Part shown: positions 1-7,012 of the stretch, piece after piece
Layout of the letters: every line of letters starts with the position of its first letter
Position numbering within the stretch: position 1 is the stretch's first letter
Assembly (NCBI GenBank): GCA_900544425.1
Contig: UQUX01000054.1
Coordinates: forward strand, 1-11,360
Origin: an uncultured Collinsella sp.
GTDB lineage: Bacteria; Actinomycetota; Coriobacteriia; Coriobacteriales; Coriobacteriaceae
Direction of reading: 5' to 3'
Length of the DNA stretch: 11,360 bases
Program-made: the position numbers and the translations under genes
Notes under the pieces: generated by a model
Databases searched by the model: none
What the model was told of the DNA's origin: nothing
What the model saw: the letters and a program-made list of their open reading frames with translations, nothing else

Positions 1-330
1 TGCAGACTCGGCGATAAGCGCGGTATCGGTATCCAGATAGCGCAGGCGTTTGCCGATGACCACGTCGTCGATATGGAGTTTGGGGTTCAAACCGCCCGCG
101 ATACCCGAAAGCACAACTGCCTGTGGAGCATACTTGCTAATGAGGTGCTGTGTTGCGGCAGCGGCATTCACCGTGCCCATGCCCGCCGTTGTGGCGACAA
201 GCGTCAGGCCGTCGAACTCACCGCTCACAACGGTCAAGCCTGCCTCCTGTGCCTCGCAAACGTCGCTCAGCTCTTCCTTAATCTGCATGATCTCTTTTTC
301 GAGTGCACCGATAATCGCGATGGTAGCCAT
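1..330 (-). CDS. mtnN: 5'-methylthioadenosine/S-adenosylhomocysteine nucleosidase, C-terminus off the window
   Basis: Cytosolic nucleosidase family (MTAN/Pfs) that hydrolyses methylthioadenosine, S-adenosylhomocysteine and 5'-deoxyadenosine to adenine and a ribose derivative. The 110 visible residues start with the family opening MATIAIIGALEKEI, matching the E. coli form (IIGAMEEEV). Glu13 here lines up with the general acid Glu12 of E. coli. The nucleoside-binding glycine loop SGIAGGL follows at about residues 80-86. The family is normally about 230 residues, so roughly half is present; the gene continues past position 1 with no break in frame. The ATG is chosen because the homology begins there and a GGGGA stretch lies about 8 bases upstream. 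It lies 78 bp downstream of the serine hydrolase gene on the same strand. A role in clearing 5'-deoxyadenosine made by the nearby radical SAM enzyme is inference. Family assignment is strong; exact substrate preference is not visible. Confidence 0.88.
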   Translation of the reverse strand, partial: MATIAIIGALEKEIMQIKEELSDVCEAQEAGLTVVSGEFDGLTLVATTAGMGTVNAAAATQHLISKYAPQAVVLSGIAGGLNPKLHIDDVVIGKRLRYLDTDTALIAESA

Positions 331-384
331 GCCATTCCCCAAACCTATACGAAATTCTCAACCACGGTATGGTACCAGCATTTT

Positions 385-401
385 GTTTGACCTCGTCAAA
401 C
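385..401. repeat. Small perfect inverted repeat before mtnN
   Basis: GTTTGAC-ctc-GTCAAAC forms a perfect 7-bp stem with a 3-base loop, between the stop of the serine hydrolase gene and the start of the nucleosidase gene. On the minus strand the stem is followed by AAAA, not a T run, so it is a poor candidate for an intrinsic terminator of the upstream gene. The minus strand contains TTGACG, which could be part of a -35 box or an operator, but I find no convincing -10 at the right distance. Function unknown. Confidence 0.35.
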
Positions 402-408
402 GAACACG

Positions 409-1527
409 CTAGGCCAGCGCAGCTCGCGTATCAAACAGAGCCTTTGCAATCGCAGCCGTAACCTCGCCCGAGCGGTCGCTCCACGGCATCGATGTCATGA
501 TGCTCATGACATAGGTACGGCCATCGATGTCGATAAGGCCCGCATCGCATGTCGAATAGCAACCATCCTCGCTAATCCAGCCTGCCTTGTTGCGCACCAA
601 GGCTTGGTCGTCCGCAATGCCGTCACGGATAAATGAGCGCGATGTTGATGACAGCAATTCAGATAACCACTGGGAGGTCTCACTGCCACAGCTCAGATAC
701 TCGCTCATCTCGCGCCACAATTTGGCCGACGTCCGCGCGCAGTAGGTTGGGAAATCGCTCATCGGATCGAGCGCGACCTCGTCTTCGACGCCGAGCGCGG
801 CAATCCAATCCTCGTAATCGATACGGTCAAACGCCGCGCGTAACGCAACAAACGAATCGTTGTCCGAATTAACGACCGCGGCCTCAATCAGGTTGCGCAC
901 CGTCTGCCAGCCCATGTTGTAGCCGCCATAGGTGCCAAGGGAATCATCGAGCGATACTTGCCCTGTCTCGACCAGGGATTCACAGACGTAGAGCACATAG
1001 AGCGCCTTATAACTACTCGCACCGTAAACCTCGACATCGGCGTTATACGTCACGCCCTTGCCACTTGACAGGTCGTAGAACACCACGCCCACATCGCCCA
1101 ATTCCTGGGCCTGATCAAGGGCATCTTGGAGCGCGGCGAGGCTCTCATCCTCCAGGGCGGGGATCTGGTCATCAACCAGTGAGAAGGTCTGCACGGTATC
1201 GCCTGAGGGAATATCGTTAAAGTCCGCCTTCGAAAGCCTCGTCTTGAGGCTCGCTGTCGACAGGGTTTGACTTGCGGTGGCTTTAGATTCAGAGACCTTT
1301 TTGTTTTGCGTCTGCACCGTTGACGCATCTGAGTGTGCCATTCGCTCCGACGCGTAGGTTTTGGCGGTAATTCCGAGGATAATAACCGCCAACGTTAGCA
1401 TCCCAATGGCAGCAATCTTCGTCACGCGGATGCGAGCGTCAGCGAGGCCACGCGAAGACGTGCCCTTCGTCTCATATCTGCTGCTATGCTGCGGCACATA
1501 CTCGTCCCGCGATGCGTTATTTCGCAC
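409..1527 (-). CDS. Membrane-anchored class A beta-lactamase-like serine hydrolase
   Basis: A 372-residue protein. Residues 1-36 are polar and basic, residues about 37-59 are one hydrophobic segment (TKIAAIGMLTLAVIILGITA), then comes a Ser/Thr/Gln-rich linker to about 120, then a penicillin-recognising serine hydrolase domain. This suggests a protein anchored by its N-terminus with the enzyme domain outside. Motifs seen: SxxK at Ser171-Lys174 (GASSYKALY), a classic SDN at 221-223, and KAG at 314-316 where beta-lactamases have KTG/KSG. No clear Glu166 omega-loop motif was found. Family members act as beta-lactamases, D,D-peptidases or cell-wall hydrolase-like proteins; this context does not choose between them, and I would not call it a resistance gene. 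The start is GTG, supported by AGGAG at 1533-1537 with 5-base spacing and by a promoter just upstream. It is probably transcribed on its own or together with the nucleosidase gene. Confidence 0.82.
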   Translation of the reverse strand: MRNNASRDEYVPQHSSRYETKGTSSRGLADARIRVTKIAAIGMLTLAVIILGITAKTYASERMAHSDASTVQTQNKKVSESKATASQTLSTASLKTRLSKADFNDIPSGDTVQTFSLVDDQIPALEDESLAALQDALDQAQELGDVGVVFYDLSSGKGVTYNADVEVYGASSYKALYVLYVCESLVETGQVSLDDSLGTYGGYNMGWQTVRNLIEAAVVNSDNDSFVALRAAFDRIDYEDWIAALGVEDEVALDPMSDFPTYCARTSAKLWREMSEYLSCGSETSQWLSELLSSTSRSFIRDGIADDQALVRNKAGWISEDGCYSTCDAGLIDIDGRTYVMSIMTSMPWSDRSGEVTAAIAKALFDTRAALA

Positions 1528-1565
1528 GTGGTCTCCTGATTGCTACCGTTTTATATACGAGCAGC

Positions 1566-1593
1566 ATAATACCGAGCAGGCATTTCTTTCCAA
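1566..1593 (-). promoter_or_regulatory. Promoter of the serine hydrolase gene
   Basis: On the minus strand: -35 TTGGAA (positions 1593-1588), a 16-base spacer, then -10 TATTAT (1571-1566), which match the vegetative consensus at 4 of 6 and 5 of 6 positions. Transcription would start near 1559, giving a leader of about 32 bases containing the AGGAG site. Read by eye only. Confidence 0.55.
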
Positions 1594-1686
1594 AGATATT
1601 CAGCGGCGTTTAAGGCGTCTTTAAAGAAACCACAAGCGTTTCTATGCAAATACACCGATTCTGTTGCGCATCTCCGCCCAAAACGC

Positions 1687-1753
1687 AGTTGCGGTGGAAT
1701 AGTTCCTATTTGGGCGGCATAAGCCGAAAAACAAGAACTATTCCACCGCAACT
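1687..1753. repeat. 67-bp element with perfect 19-bp inverted repeats
   Basis: AGTTGCGGTGGAATAGTTC at 1687-1705 is an exact reverse complement of 1735-1753. The 29-base centre contains a small second stem (CGGC-ataa-GCCG). No transposase is nearby. In RNA either strand would form a very stable hairpin, so it may end or insulate transcription after pflA. The perfect arms and lack of coding potential suit a dispersed palindromic element or MITE-like remnant; a copy count in the genome would be needed to say which. Confidence 0.75.
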
Positions 1754-1780
1754 TGACAGGGCTCTTTGGCAATCAACTTG

Positions 1781-1833
1781 GTGCCCAGGGGCACTCATTT
1801 AAGTCTGTCCCCAATGAGTGAGTGCCCTTGGGG
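1781..1833. repeat. REP-like imperfect palindrome with GGGGACAGACTT motif
   Basis: Contains a short perfect hairpin GTGCCC-ag-GGGCAC (1781-1794) nested in a longer imperfect one: CACTCATT (1792-1799) pairs with AATGAGTG (1813-1820), or CCAGGGGCACT (1785-1795) with AGTGCCCTTGG (1821-1831) with one mismatch. The direct AGTGAGTG repeat at 1817-1824 allows both pairings. On the minus strand the loop reads GGGGACAGACTT, which resembles REP sequences linked to RAYT (IS200-like) transposases as I remember them; no such transposase is in the window. It starts 16 bp after the pflA stop and may also serve as its transcript end. Confidence 0.5.
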
Positions 1834-1848
1834 AGCGAAAATGGCTCG

Positions 1849-2667
1849 CTAGCCGATGGCGTTTTTGAGTTCCGCGCGGCGCTTTTTCATGCCCATCATG
1901 ACGGCATTGCGTAGCTCGGGCATGCGCGCGGTATCCATCTGGGGAACGCCCTCGAGCTTATAGGGAATCCCCAGCTGCTCATACTTGACGACGCCCATCG
2001 TGTGATACGGCAGCATCTCCAGGCCGACCACGTTATGCCACGGGGCAATCAAGCGACCGAGCGCCTCGCACTCCTCCACCGTATCGGTGATACCCGGCAC
2101 CACCACGTGGCGGATAACGACCTTAATCTTGCGACGCGCGAGCTCGTCACCAAACGCCAGGATGCGTGCGGGATCGCAACCGGTCAGCTTTTTATGCTCG
2201 ACGGGATCGGCGTGTTTAATGTCGAGCAGCACCATATCGGTCTCGTTGAGTACGGCATCGAACTTCTCGGGATGCGCGGGATCGAACGCATAGCCGCAGC
2301 TATCCAAGCAGGTATGCACGCGGCCGTCGGGGTTATTGTGCATGGCGCGGAACAGGTCGGCCAAGAACTCAGGCTGCAGGAGCGGCTCGCCGCCGGATAC
2401 CGTAATACCACCGCTGCGGTAAAACTCATGGTTGCTCTGAAACTCGTCCATCAGGTGCTCGACGGTCACCATGGTGCCGCCGTTAACCGACCAGGTATCG
2501 GGGTTGTGGCAATACGCACAACGCATGGGGCAGCCCTGAACAAACACCACAAAGCGGATGCCGGGTCCATCGACCGTTCCCATCGTCTCAATCGAATGCA
2601 CGCGGCCCAGGGCAAACGCGGAGTCCTCAGGACGAGCGTCCACACCCTCGAGCGTCATCTCAGCCAT
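1849..2667 (-). CDS. pflA: Pyruvate formate-lyase activating enzyme (radical SAM)
   Basis: Cytosolic iron-sulfur enzyme that uses S-adenosylmethionine to place the radical on the conserved glycine of pyruvate formate-lyase. The protein has 272 residues, about 25 longer than E. coli PflA, mostly through an N-terminal tail. Seen in order: GRVHSIETMGTVDGPGIRFV (21-40), the radical-SAM cluster motif C46-x3-C50-x2-C53 (GCPMRCAYCHN), and the SAM-binding SGGEPLLQPEF stretch. The start shown is the longest reasonable one; ATG three codons further in (2658) is a possible alternative, and neither has a strong ribosome binding site. It follows the DegV-like gene on the same strand after 173 bp. Its likely targets are the split PFL genes at the right of the window, about 7 kb away. 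Because the glycyl domain there is a separate protein, this enzyme would have to act on that small protein or on a complex of it with the core. Confidence 0.93.
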   Translation of the reverse strand: MAEMTLEGVDARPEDSAFALGRVHSIETMGTVDGPGIRFVVFVQGCPMRCAYCHNPDTWSVNGGTMVTVEHLMDEFQSNHEFYRSGGITVSGGEPLLQPEFLADLFRAMHNNPDGRVHTCLDSCGYAFDPAHPEKFDAVLNETDMVLLDIKHADPVEHKKLTGCDPARILAFGDELARRKIKVVIRHVVVPGITDTVEECEALGRLIAPWHNVVGLEMLPYHTMGVVKYEQLGIPYKLEGVPQMDTARMPELRNAVMMGMKKRRAELKNAIG

Positions 2668-2713
2668 TCCCGCTACCTTGCCTCTCTTTGATTTTAGCTA
2701 CATAAATGCCAGA

Positions 2714-2762
2714 GCCATTCTAGCCCATACGTTTGCGTTTAAACGTCTCGGGCTAGAATGGC
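2714..2762. repeat. 13-bp perfect inverted repeat upstream of pflA
   Basis: GCCATTCTAGCCC (2714-2726) is exactly complementary to GGGCTAGAATGGC (2750-2762). The 23-base centre holds a further palindromic core (CGTTTAAACG, 2736-2745). On the minus strand the arm nearer pflA contains TAGAAT, a good -10 sequence, but I see no matching -35. There is no T run after the stem on the minus strand, so it is a weak terminator for the DegV-like gene. It could be a regulator site for pflA, a processing hairpin, or a dispersed repeat. Confidence 0.6.
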
Positions 2763-2814
2763 ACGTTTTAATCTATCCCCCATTACCGTGACGGGAGCCC
2801 ATGTCGAGATGTGA

Positions 2815-2833
2815 AGGCGAAGAATGCTCGCCT
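2815..2833 (-). terminator. Possible weak hairpin after the DegV-like gene
   Basis: AGGCGA (2815-2820) pairs with TCGCCT (2828-2833) around a 7-base loop, starting 8 bases after the stop codon. There is no T tract after it on the minus strand, so it may only stabilise the RNA end. Confidence 0.25.
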
Positions 2834-2840
2834 ACAGCCT

Positions 2841-3695
2841 TTACGCCTTGAGCGTGAGCACCGCACCGAAGGCGGTCGGGCCGCAATGGCTCGAGATGAC
2901 ACCGCCGACCTGAGTCCAGGTAACGTCTTTAAAGCCCAGGTCGTGCGCATAGACTTCCATGTCGTCGCGCAGCTCCTGGGAAAGGCCTACCGAATACGCC
3001 AGGCCAATGTGCGAGTAGTCAATCTCGCCCTTCGCAACCATGTGGTCAATAAAGGCGCGGGCGCACTTGAGCATAGAGCCGCGGAACTTCTTGGTCGCCA
3101 CAAACTTACCGCCCGTCACCTCAATGCAGGGCTTAATCTTGAGCAGGTGGGCGCCAAGGAATGCCACGTTGGACAGACGACCTCCCGCCTTAAGGAAGGC
3201 TAGGTCGGTAGGAACAAAGCCCAGCAGCACACGGTCCATCACCGAATTGGTGAAGGCGAAAATTTCGTCGACGGTGGCATCGGGGTGAGCCTCGATGTAT
3301 TTGGCGGTCTCGACGGCAACGAGCGACTGGCCCACCGAGACAAAACGCGTATCCATGGAGAATACGTAGTCGCGGCCCTTAGCCGCAATCTTGGAGGACT
3401 GATGCGAGCAAGTCGTGACTTCGGAGTACGCAAGATGCAGAATGGTCGCATCGGGCTGCTCGGCATGGATACGGTCATATACGTGCGCAAAATCTGCAGG
3501 CGCGCAGCCGCTGGTCTTGGGCATTACGCCAAACTCGTTGCAGCGCGAGTAAATCTCGAGCGGATCGATGGAGCCGTCCTCGACGGTCTCGTCACCAATC
3601 GTGACATGCATGGGCACGCGCACGATGCCGTAGCGCTCGCAGAGCTCCGGCGTCACATCCGACCCAGACTCAACCACGATTACGTACTTGCCCAT
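2841..3695 (-). CDS. DegV/FakB family lipid-binding protein
   Basis: A 284-residue member of the DegV family. Members bind a fatty acid, and the FakB members present it to fatty acid kinase FakA for phosphorylation. Seen: the usual beginning MGKYVIVVESGSDVTPEL, the TSGCAPADF segment (61-69) where family members have a TSxPS-type fatty-acid contact, and a central LKAGGRLSNVAFLG stretch typical of the family. The length matches the usual 280 or so. The open frame extends 37 codons further upstream, but the homology starts at this ATG and the extra residues are basic and unlike the family, so I chose position 3695. The ribosome binding site is weak (GTGATA). No fakA is in the window. It stands apart from the sugar cluster (276 bp gap) and is probably expressed from its own promoter, perhaps together with pflA. 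Confidence 0.85.
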   Translation of the reverse strand: MGKYVIVVESGSDVTPELCERYGIVRVPMHVTIGDETVEDGSIDPLEIYSRCNEFGVMPKTSGCAPADFAHVYDRIHAEQPDATILHLAYSEVTTCSHQSSKIAAKGRDYVFSMDTRFVSVGQSLVAVETAKYIEAHPDATVDEIFAFTNSVMDRVLLGFVPTDLAFLKAGGRLSNVAFLGAHLLKIKPCIEVTGGKFVATKKFRGSMLKCARAFIDHMVAKGEIDYSHIGLAYSVGLSQELRDDMEVYAHDLGFKDVTWTQVGGVISSHCGPTAFGAVLTLKA

Positions 3696-3780
3696 TATTA
3701 TCACGACCCATCTCGACATTGGCTTTTCAATACATGGCACGCGCCGCCGCACTGTTGCACAACGGCGTCCAAGCGCCAAA

Positions 3781-3819
3781 GAGACGCCGCCCCTTGCGCA
3801 CAACAAAGGACAGCGTCTC
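3781..3819 (-). other. Leader hairpin candidate of the DegV-like gene
   Basis: GAGACGC (3781-3787) and GCGTCTC (3813-3819) are perfect complements across 25 bases in the untranslated region before the DegV-like gene. It lies downstream of the promoter candidate, so it would be in the transcript. Short and of uncertain meaning. Confidence 0.25.
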
Positions 3820-3845
3820 CCTGGAAAACTCCGTGCTAACCTGAG

Positions 3846-3874
3846 ATTCTACACGGTTTATTACTAAGTGTTAC
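3846..3874 (-). promoter_or_regulatory. Promoter candidate for the DegV-like gene
   Basis: Minus strand -35 GTAACA (3874-3869), 17-base spacer, -10 TAGAAT (3851-3846). Matches are 4 of 6 and 5 of 6. Predicted leader is about 145 bases, rather long. The stretch between here and the hydrolase stop at 3972 also holds a 5-bp hairpin (CGTGC/GCACG, 3956-3970) directly after that stop, two AAACGGT direct repeats (3883-3889 and 3904-3910) and an AGTTG/CAACT stem (3911-3927); none is clear enough for a firm call. Confidence 0.4.
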
Positions 3875-3971
3875 TTACTCCGCAAACGGTCGCTATACGC
3901 GATAAACGGTAGTTGGCCGCGGCAACTGCGATTCATTTCGCCCAGCAAGTCCAATCGTGCCCCATGCACGG

Positions 3972-5414
3972 TTAATGCACGAGGCGGTAGAAATTCATCG
4001 ATGCCGCACCCTCGGCATGCAACCCCATCGCCGAAACCGCCGGCGAATAGGTACGGCTCGTAAGTGCCGCCTCGCCGCCATTTGCAAAAATCTCGACCAT
4101 CGTAGTGTCCGAAAGCACGCGCAGGTCGCGAAGCTCGCTGAGCTCGATCGACCTCTGGTCGCGCCCATAGCCTTCGTCACCCATGTCGAGGGTAAGCATC
4201 CCGTCTGCATAGCGCACAAAGACACCCTTGCGAATCTCGAGCTCGACCATCTTGGCGCCCTCACAGGAAACCACAAGATCAAACAGGCGGCCCGGCTCCT
4301 CAACGGTTTCACCGCCTGTCGCGCGAACGCAGTCGCCGCGCATCCTCTCAATCTCGTGCGCCGGCTGCTGGCAGAGCTTACCATCGCGCATGCTCAGCTC
4401 TCGCGGCACCGTCAACGCGCACTGCCACCCGCGCGCCACCGTCGGGTTTTCTGCCGTCGCATCGGGGCAACCCGACCATCCGATCATCAAACGCCGGCCT
4501 GCAGCATCCTCAAAGGACTGCGGAGCATAGAAATCAAAACCGGCATCGACCATCGGGGGCATGCCCTGCCCGACGATTTTAAAGCTCGGCGCCTCCCAAT
4601 CGGCCTCGATAGGGAACCACACGCACTGATGCGGATTGCGGTAACGCCAACCATCGGCAGGCACACCCTGCGGACAGCAAACGAGAATAAGCTCGCCATC
4701 GAGCTCAAACAGATCGGGGCACTCCCACATAAAGCCAAAGTTCTCGTCCAGCTCAATGCGCGTCGCATAGCTCCAGACCCCTAAATCACGCGAAGTATAG
4801 ACAAGCACGCAGCCACGGTCGTCTTTCGTACGAGCGCCCAGAACCATGTAGTAGATACCATCGTGCTCAAGGATCTTGGGGTCGCGCACGTGCGTACCGA
4901 TATCGTCGGGGTAATCGACTGGTCCAACAGCCATGCGCTTCTCGCCCAATTCGTCGGGATTCTCGGCAACCATATGAATCTGGTTTTGCTCACGGCCCGT
5001 CAACACGTAGTCGTAATCATCGCGGTCAAAATGCTTGACGTTGCCGGTATAGAAGTAGTGAATCTTGCCATCACGTACAAAGGCAGAACCAGAATACGCT
5101 CCGCTCGAATCCAAATCGGAATCGGGGAACAGCACGGGGCCGTGATTCTCGTACGTCACAAAATCCTTTGTCGTCAGATGGTTCCAAAGCACTGGACCGC
5201 CATGCGCAGCATCGAAAGGATCGTATTGATGATAGATGTGATACGTATCACCAATCTGAACCAAACCGTTGGGGTCGTTGAGCCAGCCAAGCTCAGGCTC
5301 CACATGGAACAGAAGCCTATCGGGGTCGGACGCGATGCGAGCCGCCGTCTCATCCTGTCCGGCACGCCACTGCTCATAGTCCGCGCGTGTCACCTTGTTT
5401 TTTTGATTTAACAT
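3972..5414 (-). CDS. scrB: GH32 sucrose-6-phosphate hydrolase / beta-fructofuranosidase
   Basis: A 480-residue, probably cytosolic enzyme (no signal peptide) that splits the beta-fructosyl bond of sucrose 6-phosphate, giving glucose 6-phosphate and fructose. All three catalytic motifs of GH32 are present: WLNDPNG with nucleophile Asp47, RDP with transition-state stabiliser Asp178, and WECPDL with acid/base Glu231. The YSGSA motif is at 107-111. The N-terminal half is the five-bladed propeller, and the part after about residue 330 fits the C-terminal beta-sandwich. It is the last gene of the operon after the PTS permease (101-bp gap), which favours a phosphorylated substrate. No fructokinase is in the window, so released fructose must be phosphorylated by a gene elsewhere. 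The ATG is supported by a modest GAGAAAG site. An enzyme acting on short fructans is a possible alternative. Confidence 0.92.
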   Translation of the reverse strand: MLNQKNKVTRADYEQWRAGQDETAARIASDPDRLLFHVEPELGWLNDPNGLVQIGDTYHIYHQYDPFDAAHGGPVLWNHLTTKDFVTYENHGPVLFPDSDLDSSGAYSGSAFVRDGKIHYFYTGNVKHFDRDDYDYVLTGREQNQIHMVAENPDELGEKRMAVGPVDYPDDIGTHVRDPKILEHDGIYYMVLGARTKDDRGCVLVYTSRDLGVWSYATRIELDENFGFMWECPDLFELDGELILVCCPQGVPADGWRYRNPHQCVWFPIEADWEAPSFKIVGQGMPPMVDAGFDFYAPQSFEDAAGRRLMIGWSGCPDATAENPTVARGWQCALTVPRELSMRDGKLCQQPAHEIERMRGDCVRATGGETVEEPGRLFDLVVSCEGAKMVELEIRKGVFVRYADGMLTLDMGDEGYGRDQRSIELSELRDLRVLSDTTMVEIFANGGEAALTSRTYSPAVSAMGLHAEGAASMNFYRLVH

Positions 5415-5438
5415 CGCCGTTGACTTTCTCGTCTATGG

Positions 5439-5476
5439 GGAAGGACGCTCGACTCACACGAGTCGAACGCCCTTCC
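5439..5476 (-). other. 17-bp intercistronic RNA hairpin between permease and hydrolase genes
   Basis: On the minus (transcribed) strand GGAAGGGCGTTCGACTC pairs along its whole length with GAGTCGAGCGTCCTTCC around the loop GTGT, using two G-U pairs. On the plus strand the same two positions are A/C mismatches, so the structure is complete only in the operon's RNA. It starts 39 bases after the permease stop codon. No T run follows, so it is not a canonical terminator. It more likely protects the 3' end of the upstream message or partly lowers expression of the hydrolase gene. Confidence 0.7.
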
Positions 5477-5515
5477 TCAAATGAACTTATCCTCAGATTA
5501 CACTGAACGGCTCAA

Positions 5516-6967
5516 CTAGAAGCTAACGTCGAAGCCAGCGCCAGCGCCCTCTTCATCGGTGGTCGGCACGCCCTTTGCCTTGTTGTAGGCAAAGATCAAG
5601 ACGATCGGCACGATAAAGGCGATGAGATTGCCAGCCACATACCACACGAGGGTCTCGGGCGTGACGATGAGCAGGCCAAGCACGCCGGTCAGACCCTGAC
5701 CGATAGCGCGCACCTCAAAGAGCTTGACGAAGGCACCGCCGCAGCCTGCACCGATGCATGCGCAGATGAACGGAATGATCGAATAGCGCATGTTTGCAGC
5801 AAAGATAGCGGGCTCGGAGATTCCGACCAGCGTCGGGATAAAGGACGACATGCAGATGTTGCGCTCTTTGGAGTGCTTCTTGTGAATGAGGTACATACCG
5901 ATGGCGCCGCCGCCCTGGGCGATGATGGAAACCGACCAGATGGCCTGGATGTAGTTGAAGCCAGTCGTGGCAACAAGGTTTGCCTCGATACCCTGGATGA
6001 ACTGATGCGTACCGGTAACGACGAGCGGCTGCAGGAACGCGGCGAAGACAAAGGCACCAAAGACGCCCATCCTGTTGTACAGGATATCGATTACGCCGGC
6101 GAGGACGTCACCGATCAGGTTGCCGAGCGGGCCGAACACGGTGAACAGGGCGACGTTAGCAAGAATCAGGGTAACGGTCGGGACAAAGACGAACGAAACG
6201 ACCTCGGGGATGTACTTCTGGGCAATCTTTTCGACCTTGGCCATAAACCAGGCAGTCAGGATTGCAGGGAATACGCCGCCCTGGAAAGCAACCATGGGAA
6301 TGGATAGCGGACCAAAGTTCCAATACTCAGCACCCGTCGGGTCCATAACGAACGTGTTGCGGTTCATAAGGCTCGGGTGAACCATGACGATACCGACGAG
6401 GATGCCCAGGATCGGGTTACCGCCAAAACGCTTGACCGCGCTGTACATAACCAGGACAGGCAGGTAGTCGAACGTGGTGGCGATAATGGCAAAGAAGCTT
6501 GCGAGGTTCTTGAGGAACTCGCTGTGATCGGCGAGGCTGCCTTCCATGCCAAAGAGGCCGTTGGCAACGATCAGCGACTTAAGGCCGATGATGATTGCAG
6601 CGCCGACGAAGGCGGGAATGATGGGGATAAAGATGTCCGAGAATACCTTGAGGACCGAGAAGAACTTGCCCTTCTTGTCCGCCTCAGCGCCCTTGACCTC
6701 GGAAGCACTGATCTCCTTAACGCCCGTCAGAGCCATAAACTCATCGTAAACCTTGTTGACGGTACCGGTACCGAAGATGATCATGAGCTGGCCGCTGTTG
6801 TACAGCACGCCCTTGACGCCATCGATGTTCTCGAGCTCGGCCTTGTTGTATTTGCTCGTATCCTTGAGCACCAGACGCAGACGGGTCACGCAATGCGTGG
6901 CGCCCTCGATGTTCTCCAGTCCGCCGACGTTGTCGACGACTTGCTGGGACACTGCCTTGTAGTCCAT
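5516..6967 (-). CDS. scrA: Sucrose-type PTS permease, EIIBC
   Basis: A 483-residue inner-membrane transporter of the glucose/sucrose PTS superfamily that brings in a sugar and phosphorylates it. Residues 1-80 are the EIIB domain, with the phosphocysteine Cys26 in THCVTRLRL and the typical GVKGVLYNSGQLMIIFGTGTVNKVY. From about residue 105 to 465 there are many hydrophobic segments of EIIC, with GTHQF near 319 and the substrate-site motif GISEP with Glu385. There is no C-terminal EIIA domain, so the phosphate must come from an EIIA encoded elsewhere. I start it at ATG 6967, not the ATG four codons upstream: GGAGAGG (6971-6977) fits this start, the other has its purine stretch touching the ATG, and ScrA proteins begin MD.... 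It lies 45 bp after the divergent GH32 gene with no promoter between. Sucrose is the likely substrate; another beta-fructoside is possible. Confidence 0.9.
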   Translation of the reverse strand: MDYKAVSQQVVDNVGGLENIEGATHCVTRLRLVLKDTSKYNKAELENIDGVKGVLYNSGQLMIIFGTGTVNKVYDEFMALTGVKEISASEVKGAEADKKGKFFSVLKVFSDIFIPIIPAFVGAAIIIGLKSLIVANGLFGMEGSLADHSEFLKNLASFFAIIATTFDYLPVLVMYSAVKRFGGNPILGILVGIVMVHPSLMNRNTFVMDPTGAEYWNFGPLSIPMVAFQGGVFPAILTAWFMAKVEKIAQKYIPEVVSFVFVPTVTLILANVALFTVFGPLGNLIGDVLAGVIDILYNRMGVFGAFVFAAFLQPLVVTGTHQFIQGIEANLVATTGFNYIQAIWSVSIIAQGGGAIGMYLIHKKHSKERNICMSSFIPTLVGISEPAIFAANMRYSIIPFICACIGAGCGGAFVKLFEVRAIGQGLTGVLGLLIVTPETLVWYVAGNLIAFIVPIVLIFAYNKAKGVPTTDEEGAGAGFDVSF

Positions 6968-7012
6968 GTTCCTCTCCATTCCTTTTCTAAATCATAAAAC
7001 GGTTCGTTGCCG

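Larger units (their letters stand above)
1528..1848. other. 321-bp gene-free stretch with a promoter and two palindromic repeats
   Basis: Between the stop of pflA and the GTG of the serine hydrolase. It holds, from right to left, a REP-like element, a 67-bp hairpin element and the serine hydrolase promoter (separate entries). A 73-codon reading frame crosses it, but it runs through the palindromes and has no ribosome binding site, so I treat the stretch as non-coding. Confidence 0.7.

Noticed and set aside
409..1527. Antibiotic-resistance beta-lactamase
   Set aside because: The KTG motif is altered, the omega-loop glutamate is not evident, and the protein is membrane-anchored; the fold family alone does not show resistance.
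1551..1772. 73-codon minus-strand open frame between pflA and the serine hydrolase
   Set aside because: It runs through an exact inverted repeat and the promoter of the next gene, has no ribosome binding site and no recognisable family.
2002..2691. 229-codon plus-strand open frame
   Set aside because: It is the complement of pflA, whose radical SAM motifs are unmistakable; the translation has no family features.
3957..4784. 275-codon plus-strand open frame
   Set aside because: Antisense to the canonical GH32 gene; a shadow produced by GC-rich codon use.
6377..6997. 206-codon acidic plus-strand open frame
   Set aside because: Antisense to the EIIB and EIIC coding sequence; low-complexity composition and no start signals.
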